Assembly: GCA_905221605.1 (NCBI GenBank) | Contig: CAJNDS010002761.1 | Coordinates: 62,001-126,000, forward strand | From: Symbiodinium natans | Lineage: Eukaryota > Sar > Dinophyceae > Suessiales > Symbiodiniaceae | Direction: 5' to 3' | DNA: 64,000 nt | Shown here: positions 55,401 through 64,000 of the stretch, in pieces | How positions within the stretch are numbered: position 1 is the first letter of the stretch | How the letters are laid out: each line of letters begins with the position of its first letter | Program-made: the position numbers and the translations under genes | The notes under the pieces: model-generated | What the model was told of the DNA's origin: nothing | What the model saw: only the letters and a program-made list of their open reading frames with translations | Database searches by the model: none

Positions 55401-56098
55401 CAGGACCCAGCTGTATGAGCCAGATCTGCACACCTTCGTGGCAGCCATTGATGCCTGTGACCGTGGAGGACAGTGGCAAGTGGCCCTGGATCTGAGCTTA
55501 CAGCAGGTTACAGGCCCTCGAGCACCCAGGCAAGCGCGTCTGCGGGCCCCCTGTGGCCCGCGTACTTTCGTGTGCTGATCTGTTCAGCTGAGTTGGGCCA
55601 AGGACCTTCTGCATCGCATGGTTAGCTCGAGATTAGAGCTCAATGCGTCTTCCTTGCAAGTTGGAATGTCAACGAACCTGTCCGCGTATGTCAATTTATG
55701 CAACGCTGTTCAGCAGAAGATGCGACGAGGCTTACCCCTTCAACGGGGCGTCTTCGGCGCTCTGCGGCTGTGGTCGATGGGAGCTTGCCCTGGAGGTCAT
55801 CTCGATGATGCTGAGGCGAGGTGGGCAAGCTTCCTAGACATGATTATTCTTAATATGATTATTCTTGTTAGGCTTGTTATTGTTCTTATTCTTATCATTT
55901 TCTTAATGTTCTTATTCTTATCAGTATTGTTAGTATTCTTATTCTTATTGTTCTTTGCACGACTGCGAGCCCCGAAGAGTTGGTGTCGAAGGCAAGGCCT
56001 CCAATCGACTCATGTTCAGCACACTACTGTGCTCCTTCTCGCCTACTCTTGCGGATGCTGGGAGCAAGCCTTGCGGCAGTTGGCAAGAGCCTTAAGTG
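52405..56098 (+). CDS. pentatricopeptide-repeat (PPR) protein gene, many exons
   Basis: At least ten short + strand segments read as PPR-type helix pairs, usually bounded by splice-like signals. 52405-52550: LKVALRLLSELRATPG then stop. About 53257: MNAGIGACALRGAWREA. About 53587: SVVTWSSTISACEKGAN. About 53845-53940: PNTITMNAGISSCRNCWWQA. About 54198-54276: DLLSYSAAISGCERGSR. 54480-54600: AWRWHQALMLLQDASK. 54676-54786: FFSAGVSACEKGEQWLMTL. 55224-55316: LVACNAALSACALRWRW. 55405-55506: DLHTFVAAIDACDRGGQWQ then VALDL, with a GT donor. About 55729-55825: FNGASSALCGCGRWELAL. About 56014-56098: VLLLAYSCGCWEQALRQL. PPR proteins bind single-stranded RNA, mostly in plastids and mitochondria, each repeat contacting about one base. 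The exact exon chain, start and stop are not resolved; some repeats may be decayed, and more than one gene cannot be excluded. It lies directly upstream of the helicase on the same strand. Confidence 0.75.
54100..54142. repeat. (AT)n-type microsatellite
   Basis: About 40 bp of ATAT/CATATAT within the PPR gene region, presumably intronic. Confidence 0.9.
55840..55955. repeat. TTATTC-type T-rich repeat
   Basis: About 115 bp of degenerate TTATTC/TTGTTA units between two PPR-like segments, probably an intron polypyrimidine expansion. It yields a false hydrophobic Ile/Leu/Phe stretch in one frame. Confidence 0.9.
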
Positions 56099-56888
56099 TC
56101 ATGAACCCGAAGCCAGAGTGTCCAGCTCACGGTGCTTGGTGTGCGTCAGAGAGCAACCGAGGACATACTCTCGAGTGGCAGCTTGAGCCATGTGAGAGCA
56201 GAGCTTGCATGGAATGTGGAGGGAGAAACGCGAATATGCAAAAGTGCGTGAGCTTCTTCCATGCAAGGTTAGGAGGGGAAGGCTCCAGACGGATCCACAG
56301 GAATTGGGTTTTGCGTAGCTTCCCAGAACTTTTTCAGATCGGCCAGGGATTGGCTTCCACGGGCCTGCAAGTCGCGGCCTTGCCGTCCTGGGCTTGCACC
56401 GTCCGCTCCCCAGATATGCCCACATGCGCAAAGTACAGGGGTGTTAGGCACCGTCACTTCATGGCGTCACGTGGTTCAGCGCTGCTGCTCTGTCCTGCGA
56501 AGGTGGCAGGCTTCGACAGGGGTGGAGAGCCGGTATGCGGCGGTCTCCCAGCTGCTGAAGCACGATCCAAGGCATGGGAGACCGGCAGTGAATATATGTT
56601 TCAGTAGCAGACCTCAGCAGCCACCTTGCGCCGCGTGGCTCCCTTCCGATCAGCTTCCATGACTGCCCTTGCAGGCCGAGGAGTTTCTCAAGACACTGCC
56701 GCAGGCCTCTAATTTGTGCAAGTATAAGAGGAAGCTGCGGTGTGTTCGTTGTAGTAGTCGCCAAGATAGGTTGAAGTAAGAGAAGTCACTTGAAATAGTA
56801 CACGAGAACATAGGTCCTGAGGCAGGTTGGGTAGTAATTGAACTTCTGCGCCACTCTTGCCCTTGCTGTGCATGGCCCGGCTGACAAG

Positions 56889-59800
56889 GGCTCGTCCGTG
56901 CTCCCGTATCAGGTCGCCTGGGCCCCGCAATCTTGCATGTCCAGACTGCTCGTCCATCATGCTGTGGCAATGATTGGGAATCTGTCTCCTAGGAGGCGGT
57001 GGCCTTCGGCCTGCAACGTGGCGGCCGCGCCCTGCTGGGGGACGAGATGGGCCTCGGCAAGACGTTGCAGGCTTGGCGCTGCCAAGGAATGCCCTCGACT
57101 CCAAACTTTCATGGGGCTGTAGCATTCAAATGCAGGCTCTGTTGCTTGCGGCCCAGTACGAGGCAAGGGTGCCGTAGCCCCTGCATACTTCCTACATGTA
57201 CGATCTGGGAGCAACAGGAGGCAGATGTGAGGCCCGGAGGTTGCCAGTGTGATGCAATGAAATTGTTGCACTGGCGAGGCGGAGTGGCCCTTGCTGGTGG
57301 TGGCTCCATCCTCTCTGCGCTTTGTGTGGCGCGAGCAGGCGCGGCGCGTGCGCTCTGCGGACAGAACCAAGACAGGGTAGTTCCGATCAGAACTTGATGT
57401 CAGCTTCCCTCCTTGCCCGATCTTGCCCGAACCTAGGCAGCACAGTGGCTGCCTCACCTCGTGGGTGCAGAAGGCGGCCAGGTCCAGGTGATCAGGACGC
57501 TGGGCTGAACCATGGTGTATCGTGGTGAATCTCGAAATCAGGGTCTAGATGGCTGGGTGAGGCGAAGGCGGCAAATGTCATCACCTTTTGCTTTGGTCAG
57601 GTTCAGATGCAGCGATGTGTGTTGGAGCTCATCAGCCTGGCAAGGACTGGCAAAGACAAAGTCAACAAGTGCGCGCGCGTCGTTGCCTGGAGCCCGAGCC
57701 GTTGACCTGTCGTGGCTCGGGAAGTATGGCAAGCAGGGTCTTTCATGGTGCAGGCAGCCTCTGAAAGCTTCACTCTCTCAGCTCGACAGCACTCTGCTAG
57801 TTTGCCACGAAAGGTCGCAACCTACGACCTCCTGCGGCGGAGCGAGTCCCTGCGCCGACGCGCCGACGGAGCTGTTCTCAGAAGTGCCGGAAATGTGTGG
57901 CAATGTGTGGAGATGTCTTGGAAGACCCGAGCGACCTAAACATGTACGCGTCTCTGAGTTACGGGTTGAGCCCTCCTGGGCTTTCAGCCTTCTGGTCCTG
58001 TTCTTTGAAGCGGCAGCTAGGCCGCGACTATCTCGCGGTCATCGTTGACGAGTCCCAAAGCATCAAGGCAGAGCGTTTATCTAGACAGGGACATAGCAGC
58101 GGAGCATTAAAGCAGGAGACATATCACATGGCTCAGTGTGCTGTGTATTAGAATTCAGGAAAATGAATAAGAATGCGCAAGTACCATCTGACAGTGACAA
58201 GTACTTCCCCCCCCCCCCTATTGAGATATTTGCACAGACTAAAAGCTCAGATCCAGCAGCAAAAGAGTACAGGGAGAGGCAATGTGTCGACTGTGCAGGA
58301 GGCCAGCAGCCAGCGGACCAAGGTAGTGGCTGGAGCCTTAGGGTACCTTAAAAACCCCATAACCTTTTGGGCTCTTGGCTATTCTCATCAAATCCCTCTT
58401 CAGATGAGTTTGTAACCTATTCAGAATTATGGCTTCGGGTTCGGCTTCTTGAGTCTAGTCTCAAGGTCCTCTGCAAGCGGCGGATGAGCCTTTTTCCCCT
58501 TGCTCAAGCCAAGGTGGGCATTTGCAAGGCTGCACGCCGTGTTTTCCTCCTGAGACGGCCACTCAGTTGCTCAGAAAGCCGCGGGCGAGGATAATGATTT
58601 GACAGTACATGGCATGGCAGTACCCGCAAGCGACGCCACCCTTTTCCGCCCCACCCTTGCCCTTGAGAGTGTGTTCATTAATTACCGTTTTGAGGGCACT
58701 GAAGGCTGAAGGCAGATGCCGAGACAATGGAGACAAGGCTTGGCAGCCCGTCCTCCAAGACCTTCGAAAAAGAAAAGTTCCTGCTGCCTCTGCAAACGCT
58801 CGCTGACCAGGACGTTTGTCAATTTTGGATTTTCTTCATGGGCACTAACCTCCTGCGTTTGAAACCCCAACACTTGGGTCAAGGAAGGAGTTGCCTGTGG
58901 ATGGCACAGGTTCTGAGATGTTTCGACGCTTGTGGAAGGATGTGTATGCGCACCGTTGCTTTTGCTTGCTTCCTCAAAAACCTTCAGACTGTATGTACAC
59001 TGATCTTGCGATTCAGGTGGCACCCCGGCTGTAAATCGAGCAGCGGAACTCTACACACAGCTCGAGGTGCGGATGCAGCAGCCCTGAACCCAAAACCCTA
59101 TAAACCCTAGACCCTAAACCGCCCCTGAAGGCCCCCAGACCCTCATAAATCCCTGCTAGCGCCAGGCGCTGATGCCCGCAGAGATGCCCAGTTTTGCGCA
59201 ATTTGCAGAGCGCTTCTGCTACAAGCAGCCAGCGGCTCTGAGCTGTTGCCGTTGCGTGAATCGACAGACTTGTGCTGTGTAAGTCATGTTGGGAGGGGTT
59301 TAAGTCTCCATGTATCCGGTCACTCAAGAACACTGTTCTTGCAAGGACGCAAAAATTTGGTCGTCGCACAACAATCAAGTGGGCCGGAGTGCAGCGCCCA
59401 TCCGAATTGAACTGCAGGGGCCTTGAGACAAGTGGCATAGTTAATGTGGTGCTTCAACCTTGAGGGGAGTCCCGGCAAAGCTGCAGCTAGGTCTCTTGAG
59501 CACCGTTATGATCCGGCGCTCTGCTCAGCCTGTTCTTGTGCCCTGGTTCGTGAACCTAGCGTACACCTGAAAGCCTAGAGCCCGAAACTCCTGAAGATGA
59601 TCATGACCACTATGCCGGGGCTTGGAGAATAAAGTCTTTTTGATTTTGTCGATGTTTGGGTCCAAGCTAACAAAACAAGGGATCGCGTTGCATTTCATTT
59701 CCGGGGCGGCTCTCCGCAAGTTTCATGGCTATAGCAGTATGGTGCTGGTCTGATTTAGCAGGGAACTGCCCTCCCACCCATGGCTGAGCAGCTTTCGGCA

Positions 59801-62800
59801 GCAACTGCGCGATCAACCTTGGCCTTTATGGGGCAACGCTGCTGTTTTTTCGGCAACCAAAGTGATCCTGGCCGGCGCTGTGCTGTGCCGCTTTGCAGTC
59901 ACTGCAACAGCAACGTTCTGTGCGGGGTGGGGGGGAAAGTGTGGTGGGGCGGCGCAACGAGTCCAGCCACTACTGTACTGTGCGCTCCGTTATGCCATAC
60001 TGGGCACGGCTTTGTCAATCTCCCCCACGGTCTACTTCCTTTGGCAGTTTGTGTGTCAGCGGTTGTGCGTTGAAACGGAGAGCATACATCATGCGCGACG
60101 TTCTTCCGTTGAACTCTTGGTCAAATGGTTGGACCGCAAATCCCAAAGTCGAAATAGAAGATTCACCTCCAACCTCGCGCTTTACACAGATACTCGAAGA
60201 AGAGGCGTGTGCATGTATAGATATAGTGCGTTGCGGCAAGTCCCGAAGTTTCAGTAGCAGTTTCATCTTCAACTCGCTCGAACCTCACTTCGCACCTGGT
60301 TCTGGGCCCAGGCGCCTTAAGAAAGATGTGCTGCAACAGCCTGGCCCCGAGCGGTGCAGCAAGCCAAGCATGCTACGTCATGCGATCGTATCGTTACTGT
60401 CGCTAGTGCTGTTTTTGTTGATTATGATTTGATTGGCACGATGTTACAGACACGGTTTTTGTGTTTTACGATCGGTTATGCTGGCTCGCAGATGGCTGCA
60501 GGCTTCCAGAGAAGCGGCGCATGCGTGTGCCGCTGGATCCCGAGAAGATGGACCAGGCCAGGATTTGTCGTCGTGTGTTGCTACCATGAAGCAAAGCCCC
60601 AAAAGCCCTGCAGGACACCCTCCGTGAAGTGGAGAGGCCAGTCAAGCCTCAAACGGTGCCGGCAAAAGACAACAACATGGGTGAACAACGTAGCGAAGCT
60701 GAGTTGGCTGAATTGCTGCGTCCTGCCTGGTATAGGAGAAGCCGTCAACTGGGCGAAGTTGACTTCAGCTCTGGGAAGGTGCGTGAGCGGAGCAGTTTTG
60801 TTGAATTCCCACACGTTCGACACCATGAGCCTTCTAGTAGCCTTCTAGGGTCCCTTACAAAAGCCAAACTAAGCTAAAAGCTCTCGGTTAGAACCCTTCC
60901 CCCCCCGTCTCAAATGCAAGCTGCAGCCGACTTATGGCGACTGCACTTTTGTTAGATGTTCGAGAGATGGCCAGGCCAGGCTGTAAGCAGATCTTCTGCT
61001 AGCGAAGGCTGCAACTGGTGTCGAATCCTTGCGCAATTCCCAGCGATCATGCCAGGCTTTGGGCGACATTGCCCAGCTCTTCCGGCAAACCACGGAGGCA
61101 CGATCGTAGAGCATCATTGAAAATCTTGTGACTCAGGGACTGCATGTTGGGACTAGCCGGATGCGTGCCATGAGTTGGCAGTGGGCATGTCACTAACTGC
61201 GCTTCGAGACTTCAACTGATGAAAGTTCTTGCGCAAGATAATGGCAGGCCAAGAAGGCGGCGGTGCTCGACTATGTAAGGATCCTGGCAAACCTCATGTC
61301 ATCATGACCCTACGTATGACGTGGATGTAAGCATAAAAGTCAAGTGCACCGCCCGGATGGGAGAGTCGTGCAAGTGAGGTTGAGCACTTGCTCAGTTTGG
61401 GAACCAAGTTTCTCATCTTTGGTCCCCACCTTACCATTGGTGGCACTTCAGCAGCTACTGTACCGAACGAGCTGACCATGCAGTTTGTTTTTTTTTTTTT
61501 TTTTGTGTGTGTGTGTGTCTTCCAGGTCATCACCACTTGATGCTGGATGCAACAGACCCAGAGATTGATGAGCCATCAGACATAGTGACGTCCATAGTGT
61601 CGAGCTCGTTTTTCTTTCGCCGCACGCCCTAGAATGCTACTACATATCAACATATCATTGTAATCCCGGTTTCGGGCCTGAATTCTGGGAAGGGGGCTTT
61701 GGGCCCCGGGCATACCCGGCGTCTGTTGTTGTAGTAGCTTTACGGAGGAGTTGTGGTAAGGCCCTAGAAGAGAAGCTCCAGCGGGCCCACTATGGCTACA
61801 TCAGCCGCTCGGCTCTATCACCTGGGATGTTGTTTTTAATTGAGTGCCGCGTGGACCCGGTTAGGAATCGATGGCCGCACGCCGCTCTGGCTGAAGTTGC
61901 CGTATCACACAAGACAAGTCTCGCAGAATCTGCGTGGCAGTTGTGGAAGTGTTGCAGATCGCGGAGCCATTGCAGGACGGCATCGGACCGCCCGAAACTC
62001 GTCAGCCGCTTCCAAGAGGCACCAATTAGACACCTCTTGCGGCCGCTGTGTGGAATGTGTCGAAGACATCACGTCGACGGACGTGCCCATTGGAGAGGAA
62101 GAGTCTGTCCGAGTGGCCGTGCTCAGCATCACGGCGGCAGGGACTGGCCTGACGCTCACGGAAGCAGCCTCAGTTCTGTTGCCCCACGACTAACCAATTC
62201 ACACAAAGCACAGCGCCGCTCCAGCAACTTCCAGGCCGCCCAGACCGTGGTGTTCGCAGAGCTCTATTGGGTTCGCGCCTGTCAGCTGATGTCGGCTGTA
62301 TCTGTGAGATTCTGTGACATGTGACCGTGCGCGATGCGTATGTGAAGGTGCGTTTCAGCGTTTTGGCTGCCAGTGTCAATTCTGAGGTCCCCGGCCAGAT
62401 GCAGCAGGCAGAAGACCGAGCGCATCGCATTGGCCAGCGCGACTGTGTGTCTGCCAGAGGCCCAGCTGTTAGTCGCCCAGTGACCCCTGAGCATCGTGGG
62501 GAAGGTGGCATAGAGGCATAGGTATGTCAGAAGGAATCTGGGCGATGCGAAAGCTGCGAACGAAGCGCGTGCGTGAGACCCCTCTTTCAGACCTGTTTCT
62601 GGGGTTGTTCCCCCCGGCTGGATTTGAGGTTGGCGTAGGCCTGCATTCGAAACGGAGTGTCGTTGATGCTGCTGATGCTCGGGAAGGGCCGTGGGGGCAG
62701 TACGCGGGCCGCCCAATTTGTGGCCCGCTCCTGTCCGCTTGTGCTTGAAAAAACATAATCAGGTCCACTACCTCATCGCGAAGGGGACGTTGGATGACAT

Positions 62801-63539
62801 GTTGTACCGGACACTGGAGAAGAAGACTGTCAGCTGGAAGCTAAACTTGCATGTGGCACTGTTGCTTTTCCATGCTGTGTGCACATGATGCAAATGTGTA
62901 CACCAAGGCACGACTAGCATTCTGAATGGCCAGGGTTGTGGCCTGGAAATCCTGCAGCTGCCTCGGGGCCTCGTTCGGTACTGGTCGCCAGCGACACGAT
63001 GCGTTGCATAATCTTGTGTTCTAAACCGGCCCCCAGCGCTCAAAATGAAATGCTGAAAGAGCTCAATGCCGAGGCAAAAGAGAGGAGGTAGGGGTCTCCT
63101 TAAGCTCATTTTGTCACCTCGTTAAGGGCTTCTTTTCAGCTCTTTTGTCTCAGCTTTTTCTTCTTGTGTTGTCGCTTCTTCAGTCCTGCCTTAGCTTTCC
63201 ACGGCGGTTTGTTCAAGAGCAGCTTCTTGTGGACAGACTACCTATCCCCAGTCGGATTGGCTGCTAAAGTTGATTGTGAGGCAGCATTCGCCGGAATGCG
63301 ATGCCAGTTTAAAGCGTGCGGACCCGAGCGAAGCTCATGACAGTCATGGCAGTCGACCCGCTAAGTGCGCGGCCCAGGCAAGGTGGACACGGTGGACATG
63401 GCGGACGCGCCACAGACCGAACAGTCGGAGAAACGTCAGCGCAGCGATGCGCGATCCCCAGATTCAGATGCTGTGCCAGATTTAACGCGCGACCTCCTGT
63501 CGTTTCCACAGGCTCTCCCTTCTCCGGCTTCTGGCCCAT
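56889..63539 (+). CDS. SNF2-family annealing helicase, SMARCAL1/ZRANB3-like
   Basis: Rebuilt exons: 56889-56912, 56993-57070 (motif I, GDEMGLGKT), 57136-57162, 57279-57338 (EWPLLVVAPSSLRFVW), 57437-57495, 57645-57681, 57814-57868, 58021-58067 (motif II, VIVDESQ), 58299 to about 58322, 58514-58553, 59017-59066 (motif III, SGTPAVNRAAELYTQLE), 59166-59224, 59346-59416 (KFGRRTTIKWAGVQRP), 60312-60338 (RRLKKDVLQQ), 60502 to about 60570, about 60614-60740, 61248-61297, 61396-61421 (TKFLIF), 61526 to about 61560 (GHHHLMLDA), 61865-61889 (IDGRTPL), 61976-62018, 62098-62163 (motif V, VLSITAAGTGLTLTE), 62235-62270 (VVFAELYW), 62387-62452 (motif VI, QAEDRAHRIGQRD), 62763-62832 (VHYLIAKGTLDDMLY), 62908 to about 62934, 63037-63087, about 63383-63539 (basic, Ser/Asp-rich tail). 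Splice phases agree at most joints. The family rewinds RPA-coated DNA and remodels stalled forks using ATP. The LNG after the helicase core is ZRANB3-like. The N-terminus and the exon before RRLKK were not found. Confidence 0.9.
61487..61519. repeat. poly-T then (GT)n, next to an acceptor
   Basis: A T run followed by GTGTGTGTGTGTGT, ending just before the AG acceptor at 61524-61525 of the GHHHLMLDA exon. It serves as the polypyrimidine-like tract of that intron. Confidence 0.9.
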
Positions 63540-63656
63540 AGAACTGTACAGTTGGGCCTGAGGTTTGTCAAAGTTAGTGGGAAGCCAAAACTGAGAAGCA
63601 GCTGTCTATAGTGGCTCTGCGGCTATGCGGCTAACGGTATGTCTTGGTGACAACTG

Positions 63657-63920
63657 GTGACTTCCCCGCTGTGGCAGAACCAACAGCCCCCCAAGCCTCA
63701 GTTTTTTGGCGAAGACCAGTGCGGAATGGTGCTGACCTCTTCTCTGGAAGAGGGCTCCGGGTGCATTGGTCGGTTAATTGGTCGGTTAGTGTGCGAAGCT
63801 GTGAAGGTGTGCAGAAAGGGGGCAGGGTTTGGCCTGGTGACTTTGTGCCAACTGGGCCAACGTAAGCCGACTGCTCGTGGGAGTTTTTTCGTTTCAGGGA
63901 TGTTCCTTTGCGGTCGTTAG
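63657..63920 (+). CDS. candidate exon downstream of the helicase
   Basis: Open frame reading QNQQPPKPQFFGEDQCGM, then SSLEEGSGCIGRLIGRLV and on to a stop at 63918-63920. It could be the start of the next + strand gene or a late helicase exon. No domain recognised. Confidence 0.25.
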   Translation: MTSPLWQNQQPPKPQFFGEDQCGMVLTSSLEEGSGCIGRLIGRLVCEAVKVCRKGAGFGLVTLCQLGQRKPTARGSFFVSGMFLCGR

Positions 63921-64000
63921 GCTCTTGGATGTTTGCATGGGAGCCTTGGTCGAACATGTCCACGATTCACGATAGCTTCGAGCTGGGACATGCTGCATGT

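Noticed and set aside
55618-56607. 329-codon open frame as one protein
   Set aside because: It is partly the TTATTC repeat and partly introns; only short PPR-like parts are believable, and the upstream one is in another frame.
1-64000. CRISPR arrays, prokaryotic operons, rRNA or spliced-leader RNA genes
   Set aside because: No regularly spaced short repeats with unique spacers and no recognisable rRNA or full spliced-leader gene sequence on either strand.

Overview
The window looks like nuclear DNA of a dinoflagellate, probably close to Symbiodiniaceae. The evidence is as follows. Recognisable genes are cut into very short exons that fit together only if introns starting with GC or GA are allowed beside GT, and nearly every exon follows an AG|G acceptor. 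Pentatricopeptide-type exons carry the S-A-C-E-K-G signature common in these algae. TTTAGGG telomere-type repeats are scattered inside the sequence. All genes with recognisable homology lie on the + strand, as in the one-directional gene blocks of dinoflagellates. I saw no rRNA, tRNA, CRISPR, insertion sequence or prokaryotic operon.

Layout. From 1 to about 38 kb no gene can be named. This part is repeats and introns with many short + strand coding-like segments, often lacking an ATG and often ending at a stop. I list the better ones as candidate exons of modest confidence, because GC-rich DNA can give plausible peptides in more than one frame. It also holds a 185-bp fold-back element (7.8-8.0 kb), a 49-bp telomere-like block (32.8 kb), a 420-bp homopyrimidine tract (27.6-28.0 kb) and a peptide motif, D-W-I-[E/D]-x-R-I-G, that recurs at 12.5, 13.9, 27.1 and 32.7 kb.

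From 38.5 to 43.4 kb lies a compact + strand block: a single-exon D-2-hydroxyacid dehydrogenase, a two-exon family 8 glycosyltransferase, and a multi-exon multi-pass transporter whose intron carries a long CTG/CCG repeat. At 44.5-45.4 kb three exons encode a disordered Pro/Gln/Ser-rich protein. At 46.5-49.7 kb stands an array of five full and one partial 586-bp tandem repeats, with a nearly invariant core and a palindrome in every unit.

From 52.4 to 56.1 kb is a pentatricopeptide-repeat gene, roughly one repeat per exon. From 56.9 to about 63.5 kb is a SNF2 helicase of the SMARCAL1/ZRANB3 (annealing helicase) group, which I rebuilt from about 28 exons averaging roughly 50 nt. Its introns use more GC than GT donors, and it has one apparent single-base frameshift. 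The neighbouring genes show no common pathway; the shared theme is gene structure.
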